Shown here: positions 54,505-63,352 of the stretch, one piece after another
Numbering within the stretch: the stretch's first letter is position 1
How the letters are laid out: each line of letters opens with the position of its first letter
Assembly: GCA_965206395.1 (NCBI GenBank)
Contig: CBDBJK010000038.1
Span: 124,001 to 188,000, forward strand
DNA from: CBDBJK01 sp965206395
GTDB lineage: Bacteria; Chloroflexota; Dehalococcoidia; Lucifugimonadales; CATOSD01
Reading direction: 5' to 3'
DNA: 64,000 nt
Made by a program: the position numbers and the translations under genes
Notes under the pieces: generated by a model
What the model was told of the DNA's origin: nothing
What the model saw: only the letters and a program-made list of their open reading frames with translations
The model's database searches: none

Positions 54505-55443
54505 CTAGAGCGTCTCAGCAATCATGGTTTCTACATCGTGGCGAGCGGGCATCGCTTCTTGAGCGCCGGGTCTGGTAACGGCCAACGCGCCTGCGGCAGC
54601 GCCGTATCGCATCGCATCGTGCAAGGACTTGCCTTCAACGAGTGCCACAGCGAGCGCCGCGCCGAAGGCGTCGCCCGCCGCCACAGTGTCTACGACTTCG
54701 ACATCATAGGGTGGAATGTATCCACTCTCAAAAGCGGATGCATAATATACGCCTAGTTCTCCCATCTTGACCGCGACCACCGGGGTGCCCCTGCCAAGGA
54801 GCGCCCCGGCTGCGCTTCTCGCCGACTCGACATCTATAACCTCAGTGCCTGTAAGTAACGCAGCCTCCACCTGGTTAGGCGTCAGTACGTCTGCCAAGGT
54901 GAAGGCGGCAGGCGGCATCTCAAGGGCCGGCGCCGGGTCCCAAATCACCTTCACACCAAGCTCTTTGGCGTACTTCGCGGCAACTAGCGAAACCTCTACG
55001 GGTATTTCTAGCTGCAATAACAGAGCGTCCGCGCCATTCAAGGCCACCATCACAGCATCAGACTGAGTTGTGTCGCAAGCGGCATTCGCTCCGTATACGG
55101 CGACGATATGGTTCTGCCGTTGGGCGTCGAGCAGAATCATGGCAACACCGGAGGCATTCTCCGAGTCCTCGGCAACACCACTCACATCAATGTCGTAACC
55201 TCGGAGGTCGTCCAGAAGCGTCGGGCCGAAGCTGTCCTTGCCTACCCGCCCGACCATCCTTACATTCGCGCCAAGTTTAGCGGCGGCAACGGCCTGATTT
55301 GCCCCTTTCCCGCCCGGAGCAGTGTAAAAGCTCTCTCCGACGACGGTTTCGCCCGATGTCGGGAGCCTCGGAGCGACTGCTATCAGGTCCATGTTAATTC
55401 CGCCGAGCACGACGATCGTTGGCGGTCTGGCTGGTGTATTCAA
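54505..55443 (-). CDS. rbsK: Ribokinase (PfkB family)
   Basis: 312 residues. PfkB signature 1 is GGKGANQAVAAAKLGA (about 43), signature 2 is DTVAAGDAFGAALAVAL (about 250) with the catalytic Asp, and the ribokinase-type start VVLGGINMDLIAVAPRLPTSGET. It phosphorylates ribose or a related sugar at O5. It follows a HAD phosphatase gene by 33 bp on the same strand. Confidence 0.92.
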   Translation of the reverse strand: MNTPARPPTIVVLGGINMDLIAVAPRLPTSGETVVGESFYTAPGGKGANQAVAAAKLGANVRMVGRVGKDSFGPTLLDDLRGYDIDVSGVAEDSENASGVAMILLDAQRQNHIVAVYGANAACDTTQSDAVMVALNGADALLLQLEIPVEVSLVAAKYAKELGVKVIWDPAPALEMPPAAFTLADVLTPNQVEAALLTGTEVIDVESARSAAGALLGRGTPVVAVKMGELGVYYASAFESGYIPPYDVEVVDTVAAGDAFGAALAVALVEGKSLHDAMRYGAAAGALAVTRPGAQEAMPARHDVETMIAETL

Positions 55444-55476
55444 CGGGATTTCTCCTTCACTTTGGAGCGGATAATG

Positions 55477-56286
55477 TCAGCCGATTAGCCCTTGGTCGAG
55501 CAGATTTTCTATTACCTGAGCGGCCCCATCCTCCTCGATAGGCGGCGCGACCCTATCGGATACATCCAATACCTCTGGAACTGCACCGCCTATGGCTACG
55601 CCGAGGCCAGCCCAGCTTAGCATGTGGACATCGTTGTAGCCGTTGCCGAACGCGATTACCTCGTCCTGTCGAATCCCCAGATAGTTGCACAGCCAGGCCA
55701 ACGCCTTGTCTTTGCCCCCATCGGGATGCAATATCTCGCAGAAATGAGGTAGCGATCTCGTCACATGCAACTGCGACTGGAAATCAGAATTCAGATTGGT
55801 CTCAAGCCTGTGTATCTTGTCCTCATCACCCACGACGACAAGCCGTGTGAACTCGTTGACAGCGAATCCTTTGAGGTCATCCACCACGTTTATGGTCACG
55901 CGATTGCGCTGCCCATAGCTTTCGACCCAAGTGGTCATATCGTTCACGTATACCTGGTCGCCATGATAGGCGAGCACCTGCATTCCCCACGAATCCAGCT
56001 CATCCAACGCCATTGAAGCCATTTCCACGGTCAGCGGCATATGCCAGAGAACCTCTCCGGTCGTTGGATCTGCTACATGCGCTCCCTGGAAAGATACGAT
56101 TGGTGACCTGATGTTGAGTTCAGAGGTCGACTGCACCGCAGACTGGAACATTCTGCCAGTCGCCAGTGTGACAACTACGCCTGCATCCATTACCCTGGCG
56201 ATGGTTCGACGAGTCCGGCTTGACAGCGGATGTTCGGTACTGCGTATGGTGCCGTCAATATCCAGGGCAACAAGTCTATATCCCAT
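55477..56286 (-). CDS. Cof-type HAD-IIB family phosphatase
   Basis: 269 residues. HAD motif I is ALDIDGTI (8-15) with the nucleophile Asp, motif II VTLATGR near 37, Lys in DKALAWL near 197, and motif III GNGYNDVHML near 217; the IIB cap lies between. Members dephosphorylate sugar phosphates or flavin precursors. Adjacent ribokinase suggests a sugar-phosphate role. The N-terminus is standard. Confidence 0.92.
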   Translation of the reverse strand: MGYRLVALDIDGTIRSTEHPLSSRTRRTIARVMDAGVVVTLATGRMFQSAVQSTSELNIRSPIVSFQGAHVADPTTGEVLWHMPLTVEMASMALDELDSWGMQVLAYHGDQVYVNDMTTWVESYGQRNRVTINVVDDLKGFAVNEFTRLVVVGDEDKIHRLETNLNSDFQSQLHVTRSLPHFCEILHPDGGKDKALAWLCNYLGIRQDEVIAFGNGYNDVHMLSWAGLGVAIGGAVPEVLDVSDRVAPPIEEDGAAQVIENLLDQGLIG

Positions 56287-56380
56287 CTCTTAAATTGCCT
56301 CTCCCAATTAATACGCTACAATACTAATTCGACTCTGGCCTAAAGACAAAGACTGCCCGGCTCTACTTGTGGAAAGAAAT

Positions 56381-56476
56381 ATGAAATTTTCCCCACGCAG
56401 GATACTGTGGATGATAGTGATACCGATAGCCTTGTTCGTTCTGATTATGGCTATTCAAAATGCCCCGTCCCCTTGA
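56381..56476 (+). CDS. Possible 31-residue single-membrane-helix peptide
   Basis: ATG after GGAAAG, encoding MKFSPRRILWMIVIPIALFV followed by LIMAIQNAPSP and TGA. A positively charged N-terminus followed by about 18 hydrophobic residues is the layout of small membrane proteins. There is no homology I can name, and at this length chance is a real alternative. TACAAT near 56318 could be its -10. Confidence 0.33.
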   Translation: MKFSPRRILWMIVIPIALFVLIMAIQNAPSP

Positions 56477-56819
56477 TGTATGGATACACAGACACGAACG
56501 CCGCTATATTGGTTCCTTAATTAGTCAAACAGCCTTTCTATTGTAATTCATTGCGCATTGGTTGCTATTAAATGCAGACACAGGCCAACAGATTCGGGTC
56601 GATGCCTTGAAGAAAACGACAGTTATGAGGCTATCCAGTCATTAATTTTCTGAGGAGTTTTAGGCGTATTTACAGGCGTAAATGCCTATCACTATAAATT
56701 GCTACTTGACATATTACAGAGAAACCTGTAACCTCGTCAATGGAAGATTTTTGCTTGTAACCGGAACCATCGAGTTCTCGCAATTTGAGCTGGTTGAAGC
56801 TAAGAAAGAGGAGCGCGGT
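56477..56819. other. Region upstream of the second propeller gene
   Basis: About 340 bp, A/T-richer than its surroundings. It contains an imperfect inverted repeat around 56668-56691 (GGCG-TATTTAC / GTAAAT-GCC). A 46-codon in-frame stretch from 56682 precedes the chosen GTG start without its own ribosome site. The promoter of the propeller gene should be here but was not identified. Confidence 0.35.
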
Positions 56820-56864
56820 GTGAGGAAGCTCAACCTACAACTAAGACTGACAAGGTTGTTTATT

Positions 56865-58074
56865 CTAGGGAACCTCTGAACAACTCGGCGCAAGCGTGGA
56901 TGGGCAGAGTGGTTCCGTTCTTTGGAGATGTTCAGGCATCTTTGTGACGTTCCAGGTCGTGGTTGAGGCGTTCAGACCGTGTCTGTTGTGGCCTCGAAGC
57001 GGCTTTTCGGAGCCATCGCGGCTCCCCGGCCGTGATTTGCTCACTGCGCCCCTCTCATGCCGCCAGACGGCGCTCTGCCGTCATCAAGTTGGCCAGCCCC
57101 AGTAGCAATGCCAGCCGTTGCGCGTTCTTAGCCAACCCTCGGTAGCGCACCTTGGCGTAGCCAAAGCGCCGCTTCACGTACAGGAACGGATGCTCCACTT
57201 TCGCTCTGACCGACGCTTTGCGCTTCTCCGCCAACGCCTCGTGGCTGCCAGGCTCCAGGTGCCGTCGCCGGCCGGGCCTCATCGCCACTCGCCACTCCAC
57301 ATCCAACTCTCGATTCTCCAACCGCTTGTCCACTCCCTGATACCCCGCATCCCCCCACACTCGTTTCTCTCCACCGTGCAGCAATCGGTGCGCTTCTGTC
57401 ACATCATGCACGTTAGCTGGCGTCGTAGTCATGCTGTGTACCACTCCCGTCTCAGCGTCAGCGCCTACGTGTACTTTCATCCCGAAGCGCCACTCGTTCC
57501 CCTTCTTCGTCTGGTGCATCTCAGGGTCTCGCTCACCCGCACGATTCTTCGTCGATGACGGCGCCTCTATGATGCTCGCGTCCACGATCGTCCCCTCCCG
57601 AAGCCGCAGTCCCTGGGACTCCAGATGACGGTTTATCTCCTCGAACAGACTCTGCCCCAACTCATGCTCTTCCAGCAGATGGCGGAAGTTCAGAATCGTC
57701 GTCTCGTCCGGCAGCGGGCCCGACAGCTTCAACCCTACGAACCATCTCACCGACTCGACCTCGTAGAGCATGTCCTCCATACCAGGATCGCTCAAGTTGT
57801 AGAACAACTGCACGCAGTGTATCCGCACCATCGCCGACAACTCATATGGTCGACGGCCTCGGCCCGCCTTGGGATAGAACGGACGGATGCGCTCTTCCAT
57901 CTGTTCCCACGGGATCAGAGCATCCATGCGCTCCAGGAATATCTCCCGGCGGGTCTTGCGCTTCTTGCTCTCGTATTCCAAGTCCGCAAATGTTGGCTGG
58001 TCCATCAATTATCTCCCCGAACACAGTGCTATTCTCTATGCTACTATGCCCAGACTTGTTCAGAGTATCCCTAG
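56865..58074 (-). mobile_element. IS5-family (IS5-group) insertion sequence
   Basis: The element is 56869-58070 (1,202 bp) with a 4-bp direct duplication CTAG on both sides (56865-56868, 58071-58074). Inverted ends GGAACCTCTGAACAA and, reversed, GGATACTCTGAACAA. It carries one full-length transposase gene, unlike the frameshifted elements elsewhere in the window, and is a different IS. Confidence 0.92.
57055..58008 (-). CDS. IS5-group transposase
   Basis: 317 residues, intact. N-terminal DUF772-type domain (RPYELSAMVRIHCVQLFYNL, PLPDETTILNFRHLLEEH), DDE triad with Asp in GTIVDASIIEAPSS, Asp in WGDAGYQGVD and Glu in RAKVEHPFLYVKRRFGY. All catalytic residues are present, so the element may be active. 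Confidence 0.93.
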   Translation of the reverse strand: MMDQPTFADLEYESKKRKTRREIFLERMDALIPWEQMEERIRPFYPKAGRGRRPYELSAMVRIHCVQLFYNLSDPGMEDMLYEVESVRWFVGLKLSGPLPDETTILNFRHLLEEHELGQSLFEEINRHLESQGLRLREGTIVDASIIEAPSSTKNRAGERDPEMHQTKKGNEWRFGMKVHVGADAETGVVHSMTTTPANVHDVTEAHRLLHGGEKRVWGDAGYQGVDKRLENRELDVEWRVAMRPGRRRHLEPGSHEALAEKRKASVRAKVEHPFLYVKRRFGYAKVRYRGLAKNAQRLALLLGLANLMTAERRLAA

Positions 58075-59662
58075 TAATCGCTATTTTCGTTATCGTCGCA
58101 AGCCTGGCATGTGCAGCAGACAAGGGACTCAACGAAATAACAGATGAAGAGCTAATTATCGGCCTTCCAGACGAATTGAGCCTCGATCTCAAGCCATGGC
58201 ACTTGTTGCTGCTGAAGTGGCTCATAGATTCCGCGCCAGAAGTGCCGCAAGCGTTCGGAATCGAGTTTGAACAACTCGTAGGAGATGAAGAAGGCGCGCT
58301 TGGAAACGGGTTTGGCAGCTCGCATAACGACTTTCCATGGTCGATGCAGTGGTGGAACGGATTTCTATACGTGGGAACAGGGCGCGACATCGGGTGTGTA
58401 ACCGCAGCGACTGTTGATAGAGCGACCGGGTCAGAGCTTTTCGAGCCGATCAATGACGATCTAGTCTGCGCACCCACGCCTCAGTCGCTGCCGCTTCAAG
58501 CTGAAATCTGGCGCTATGAACCCATTACCAAGGTGTGGGAGCGCGTGTTCCAGTCCCCGGAGATTCCCTTGCGTGATTTCCCTGGCAAATTTATTGCGCG
58601 AGACATAGGATTCCGCAGCATGATGGTGTTCACAGAGCCAGACCAGACGGAGGCGCTATATGTCGCCGGTGTTACCTCCCGATCGTTCAACGGCAACGAC
58701 CTTCCTCCTCCGCAAATTCTGAGATCAGTGGATGGCGTAAATTTCGTTCCAGTTCCTCAAGACCCGGGCACGTTTCTGTACGACCTCCCAATACAGGTGG
58801 CGACATCGTCGCCTGTCGTCGTTGATCGCGGATTCCGAGCGTTAGGAGAGTATAAGGGCCGCTTTTACATTTCCGCAAGTGATTACCGAGGTGTAGGCGT
58901 CGTACTTGAGTCATCCAATCCGGCTGAGGGAAACAACAGTTTCAGGCAGATTTCACCTCCGGGTATGCTGGTTTGGGACATGGCGATATTTAACGACATG
59001 TTATACCTCGGACTGGAAAATCAAAAAGGCTACCAGGTGGTAAGAACCGACGCTACCGGAGAGCTTCCATACGAGTTCGTCACGGTCGTGACTGAAGGGG
59101 GCTTCAAGCGAGGCCGACCGAGCAAGAATGTCTTGAGTATGCTTCCCTTCAAGGGAAGTCTGTATGTGGGAACCAACCAGGGCGGATTGTTAGCGTCTGT
59201 GGAGCTTATTCGGATTCATCCGGATGATTCCTGGGACTTATTGATTGGCGCTCCCCGGCTTACTCCAGGGGGCTACAAGGAACCCTTGAGCGGCCTGCCG
59301 CAAGGCGCGGGCAATCGATTCAACGGGCACTTCTGGCGGATGGCAGAGCAGGATGGAAGGCTGTACCTTGGCACCTGGGACTGGAGCATTAAGCTTCGCA
59401 CGTCATCTTTGCTACACGCCTTCACGAGACTTGAGAACGGCTTCGATCTGTTGGTGACCGAAGACAGCGTGGACTGGAGGCTAATCACAAAAAACGGCTT
59501 TGAAGACGGCTTCAATAATGGTGTGCGTAACTTTGCTCCCAGTCCATATGGTTTGTTTCTTGGTGTTGCCAATCCCTTCAACGGCCTGGAGATATGGCAG
59601 TCCTTTGAGCAACCAGAACCATAGCCAAGGGCGGTCATTCGTAAGCAAACGGAGGGCATTCG

Positions 59663-60751
59663 ATGAAAATCTCAGGCTTCAACACGAGGGTGGTCAGCGT
59701 TCCACGTGAGGCTGGCCCATTGGGCGAAGGCCCCGGAGCCACTACAGCCAGCTTCGTCGTTCTGACGATCAAGACCGATGACGGAATCGAAGGCATTGGC
59801 TATGCCGGATTTGCCAGCACCCTGATGTTGAAGGCACTGAAGGAAGCTGTCGACTCTCTGGCAGAGCAGACCATAGGCGACGACCCCATGATGATCGAGG
59901 CAATCGGTTCAAAGCTGTTTACTCTCGGTGGAGGTGGCGCACCGGCAGGTCTGGCAACGCGCTCCGTTGCCGCCATCGACGTGGCGCTCTGGGACATCAA
60001 GGGCAAAGCCCTAAATCAGCCAGTGTACAGGCTTCTGGGAGGGTTTCAGGATACCGTTCCGACATACGCCAGCGGTCACCTGTGGCGAACCTACGACCTT
60101 AACGCGCTTGCGGAGACTGCGCCCAAATTAGTGGAACAGGGGTTCCGAGCGATGAAGTTTCGCATGGGCGCAGAGGATAGCGCCGCGAAAGAGATCGCCC
60201 GTATGCGTGTCATGCGCGAGGCGGTCGGCGACGAAGTAGACCTGATGGTGGATATCAACCAGGGTTGGGACGTAAACCGCGCCATCACCATCGGAAGAAA
60301 AATGGCTGACTACAACCTGTTCTGGCTTGAAGACCCAACACACCATCAGGACTATGACGGCCTCGCTCGAATAGCTGACGCGCTTGATACGCCAATTGCG
60401 ACCGGGGAATACCACTACGGCATCGCGCCATTTCGACACATGCTTGAACGTCGCTCGGTGGATATCGTCATGGTCGACCTCATGAGAGCCGGTGGCATCA
60501 CTCAATGGATGAAAATCGCTCACCTCGCGCAGACCTTTAATTTGCCAGTCGTCAGCCACCTGGCACCGGAAATACTGGCTCACGCGGTCGCAGCCATCCC
60601 CAACGGCTTGACGGTGGAGCATATGCCTTGGGCGTTTCCGCTGTTCAAGCAGGCCCCAACTGTTGAAAACGGCGAGCTGGTTCTCTCTCAAGAACCTGGA
60701 TTTGGTCTCGAATTCGACGACGACGCTCTAAGCCGGTACGAGGTTCATTGA
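59663..60751 (+). CDS. Mandelate racemase/muconate lactonizing enzyme family protein
   Basis: 362 residues behind GGAGG. Enolase-superfamily barrel: catalytic Lys in FRAMKFRMGAE (about 165), metal ligands Asp in LMVDINQGW, Glu in WLEDPTHH and Glu in ATGEYHYG, and the His base in VVSHLAPEI near 300, as in the mandelate racemase subgroup. It abstracts a proton next to a carboxylate of a hydroxy or sugar acid; the substrate is not readable. It lies 38 bp after the propeller gene on the same strand. Confidence 0.9.
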   Translation: MKISGFNTRVVSVPREAGPLGEGPGATTASFVVLTIKTDDGIEGIGYAGFASTLMLKALKEAVDSLAEQTIGDDPMMIEAIGSKLFTLGGGGAPAGLATRSVAAIDVALWDIKGKALNQPVYRLLGGFQDTVPTYASGHLWRTYDLNALAETAPKLVEQGFRAMKFRMGAEDSAAKEIARMRVMREAVGDEVDLMVDINQGWDVNRAITIGRKMADYNLFWLEDPTHHQDYDGLARIADALDTPIATGEYHYGIAPFRHMLERRSVDIVMVDLMRAGGITQWMKIAHLAQTFNLPVVSHLAPEILAHAVAAIPNGLTVEHMPWAFPLFKQAPTVENGELVLSQEPGFGLEFDDDALSRYEVH

Positions 60752-60933
60752 CACTTGCATCATGTAGGTGTCAGATATCTTGCTTTTGGTTATCTGCTGT
60801 CTTAAGAGGCAATTCATCAAAGCATTGTCTTTAACCTGGATGCCGCTCGACATAAAGGCGAGCAGGCTTTTCGGGAAAACAGAAGCGGGCACTGGCGCAA
60901 TAATCGATTGTGTCACTGCCCCGATGAGAGACA

Positions 60934-61392
60934 GTGGAAGATACAGACAGGACACAACACGAGCAGGGAAACAGCCCCTCCCCTCCACTTCAGGCAGCCG
61001 ATCTGCGTCTCTCGCAGGCCGAAATTCAAACCACGGAAGACGTTTTCGATCCATCCAGCGCCGCGCAACGCCTCGGCGGTGAGCGATTGCTCAGAAAAAT
61101 CATCCTTTTATTTCTTGATAACGTCCCCAATGTGTTGAAGGAAATTGACGATTCAATCGCTAGATCCGACAGCGCGAGACTGGAGAGGTCTGCGCACGCG
61201 CTGGCCAGTTCATTGGCATACCTATCAGCGAAGCTAGCTTCAGACGCCGCTCTTGTGCTTGAGCAGATGGGACGCGACAGCGACTTCAGCCGCGTCACAC
61301 CTGCCTGCGAGCAGCTCCATGCAGAAATTGAATGCCTGAAGTTGGCCCCGTCCGCATTCGTATTGAAGGAGGACGTGTCACGAGAGTCCTAA
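60934..61392 (+). CDS. HPt-domain phosphotransfer protein
   Basis: 152 residues from a GTG at 60934 with a weak GAGAG upstream. After a low-complexity N-terminus (about 45 residues) it has an HPt four-helix bundle: LLRKIILLFLDNVPNVLKEI, the phospho-His in SARLERSAHALASSLAYL (about 95), and CEQLHAEIECLK. HPt proteins pass phosphate between receiver domains. Its end overlaps the start of the REC-kinase gene by about 60 bp, which suggests the two proteins work together. Exact start uncertain. Confidence 0.75.
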   Translation: MEDTDRTQHEQGNSPSPPLQAADLRLSQAEIQTTEDVFDPSSAAQRLGGERLLRKIILLFLDNVPNVLKEIDDSIARSDSARLERSAHALASSLAYLSAKLASDAALVLEQMGRDSDFSRVTPACEQLHAEIECLKLAPSAFVLKEDVSRES

Positions 61393-62486
61393 TTGCAGAG
61401 GATGACCCTGTCTCTCGCCTTGCTCTAGAAGAAGCATTGGGCAGCTTCGGATATGAGGTAATTACGTGCTCTGATGGCAACGAGGCGTGGCGCGTTTTGT
61501 CTGGCGACGATGCCCCTGAGCTTGTCGTCCTCGACTGGATGATGCCCGGCATGGACGGCCTGGAGATATGCAAGCAAGTCCGGGAATCGACGAATCCGAC
61601 TTCAACCTATATCATGATGCTCACTGTCAAAGGACGCCGCGAGGACATGATCGAAGGCTTGCACGCTGGCGCCGATGACTACATTACGAAGCCCTTCGAT
61701 ATTGAGGAGTTTCGAGCGCGTGTCAGAGTGGGGCAGCGCTTGGTAGAATTGCAGCGCCAGCGCATAGAACAGGAGACGGCGCACTATGTAGAACAGTTGG
61801 AGCAAATGGTCGCAGAGTTACAGGAGTCGCGGACGCGAGTTGTGGAAGCGCAAGAAGATGTCCGAAAGGCGATAGCGGAAGAGCTACACGGTCACGTCCA
61901 GACACAGATGTGCGTGCTATATTTCAGGCTTGCCGATTTGCAGGATGACTTACCCGCAACGCCAGAGCAGATCAAGGCGGAGTTGGCAGAGATCGCAAGT
62001 GAATTGGACGATCTTAGGGAAAATGAGATACGAAAGATCTCCCACCGCCTTCATCCCAGCATCATTAGACTGGGTCTGTGCGCTGGCTTGAGGTTTCTGC
62101 GTGACCAGTACGAGCGAGCGATTCCAATTGACCTGGACATCTCCGAAAAAGTGCTTGAGATGGAACCACTGGAAGGGTCGACTATTCCCTCGAACATCCG
62201 GCTGGGCCTCTACAGGGTTGCGGAAGAGGCGATAGGCAACGTCATAAAACACTCCGGCGCAACCAAGATGCTGATACATCTATGGGTCCCCGAAGGTGAC
62301 GACTCGCTGCGACTGGTGGTTGAGGATAACGGAAGCGGATTCGAGGTAGGCGTCAATCAGGGAACGAGCCTCGGCCTTGCCACGATCAAGGATTACGTAG
62401 ACGCTGTTGGGGGATTCTTCGAACTGGATTCCGCTCCACAAAAGGGTACCAGGGTGACTGCGGGGATCTCACTTGAAATTCAATAG
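61332..62486 (+). CDS. Hybrid protein: receiver domain plus NarL-type histidine kinase
   Basis: 384 residues from the ATG at 61332, within the end of the HPt gene; the receiver only begins at residue 17, so a non-canonical later start near AAGGAGGAC (61369) cannot be excluded. Receiver: AEDDP, phospho-Asp in VVLDWMMPGMDG, Lys in YITKPFD. A coiled coil (about 130-170) leads to a HisKA_3 domain with the phospho-His in IAEELHGHVQTQM, then HATPase_c with RVAEEAIGNVIKHSGA, VVEDNGSGF and LGLATIKDYV. Phosphorylated receiver input probably controls the kinase, which could act on the LuxR-type regulator next door. Confidence 0.85.
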   Translation: MPEVGPVRIRIEGGRVTRVLIAEDDPVSRLALEEALGSFGYEVITCSDGNEAWRVLSGDDAPELVVLDWMMPGMDGLEICKQVRESTNPTSTYIMMLTVKGRREDMIEGLHAGADDYITKPFDIEEFRARVRVGQRLVELQRQRIEQETAHYVEQLEQMVAELQESRTRVVEAQEDVRKAIAEELHGHVQTQMCVLYFRLADLQDDLPATPEQIKAELAEIASELDDLRENEIRKISHRLHPSIIRLGLCAGLRFLRDQYERAIPIDLDISEKVLEMEPLEGSTIPSNIRLGLYRVAEEAIGNVIKHSGATKMLIHLWVPEGDDSLRLVVEDNGSGFEVGVNQGTSLGLATIKDYVDAVGGFFELDSAPQKGTRVTAGISLEIQ

Positions 62487-62556
62487 TCCTGCGAGCCTAT
62501 CTAGCTGACATCGGATGTCTGTATTACTTTGAGGGAATGATGCGTTCTCAGCGGTA

Positions 62557-63213
62557 TCAATTGTCGCGGGTCTGGTCAAGATAAGCCCTGACTGCTGCAA
62601 CTCTGGGGTCGATTTGACCATCTGGTTTTATCTCCAGCTTTACGACAACACTCTTGAAGTAGCTGCGCACCTTGTCTTCGCCAACGATCATCTGCTTAGA
62701 GATAGCCGCATCGCTAAAGCCCTGCGTTATCAGTTCCAAAACCTTCAGTTCTTCCATCGTCAACTTTGCCAGGGCAGTGTCTTCCCTGGGTTTCAGCACG
62801 TCGGTCACAAATGGATCGATGACTATCATTCCCCAAGCAGCACCCTTTATTGCGCGGGCAACGGTTTCAAAGTCCCTGACGTTGCGCTTTATTAGATAGG
62901 ACCAACCCGCAGACGTAACAATGAACTGCTTGGCCCGGTGGTTGGATAACAATACAATTCCCATAGTAGGCCGTTGAGCCTTGATCGCGTACCCTGCCTG
63001 AATCCCTGTGATGCCCTCGCCAAGCTCAATATCCATCAGCATCACTTCGGGCTTCAAGGTTTTCGCAAGCTCAACAGCAAGCTCCCCGGTCTCAGCCTCT
63101 CCGACGACTTCGATTTCAGGATCGTTGGAAAGTTGTGACCGAAGCATCTCTCGAAACAATGGCTCGTCTTCGACTATTATAACTCTTGTGGCAATCACCA
63201 CTGTGCTCCTCAT
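62557..63213 (-). CDS. Response regulator, receiver plus LuxR-type HTH
   Basis: 218 residues from the ATG at 63213; a GTG 12 bp further also has a good Shine-Dalgarno. Receiver: VEDEP, phospho-Asp in VMLMDIELGEGITG, Lys in YLIKRNV. LuxR-type helix-turn-helix near the end: LTMEELKVLELITQGFSDAA and KVRSYFKSVVVKLEIK. It converges on the REC-kinase gene (70 bp between the stops), and NarL-type kinases usually pair with this regulator class. Target promoters are unknown. Confidence 0.88.
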   Translation of the reverse strand: MRSTVVIATRVIIVEDEPLFREMLRSQLSNDPEIEVVGEAETGELAVELAKTLKPEVMLMDIELGEGITGIQAGYAIKAQRPTMGIVLLSNHRAKQFIVTSAGWSYLIKRNVRDFETVARAIKGAAWGMIVIDPFVTDVLKPREDTALAKLTMEELKVLELITQGFSDAAISKQMIVGEDKVRSYFKSVVVKLEIKPDGQIDPRVAAVRAYLDQTRDN

Positions 63214-63352
63214 TCCTCGCCTTAAAGAATAAACTTCGGCAGCTCCTGGCGAAACCGCAAGCCCATAACCGCCAATTTTATTTAACATCAACAGCCGCGA
63301 TTCACTGAGGTGGAGTATAATACGGCTTATCCTGTTGGAGGCTCTAAATGAA

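Larger units (their letters stand above)
56820..59624 (+). pseudogene. Secreted beta-propeller protein, split by an IS inside the signal peptide
   Basis: The gene starts at GTG 56820 behind AGGAG, and its first 16 codons (to 56868) encode (M)RKLNLQLRLTRLFIL. The IS at 56869-58070 follows. Coding resumes at 58075 with VIAIFVIVASLACAADKG. Removing the IS with one CTAG gives a continuous 532-codon frame and an intact signal peptide, probably of lipoprotein type (ASLAC). The mature part matches one propeller unit of the large gene at 40621-47981: SMQWWNGFLYVGTG, RDIGFRSMMVF, PPPQILRSVDGVNF, KGSLYVGTN, ANPFNGLEIW. No Fn3-like or helical-repeat part. An open frame still runs through from inside the IS, but without a usable signal. 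Confidence 0.88.

Noticed and set aside
56817..56827. GGTGTGAGGAA matches one half of the 11-bp operator motif.
   Set aside because: Only a single unit, and it coincides with the start codon region of the propeller gene, where it is explained by coding.
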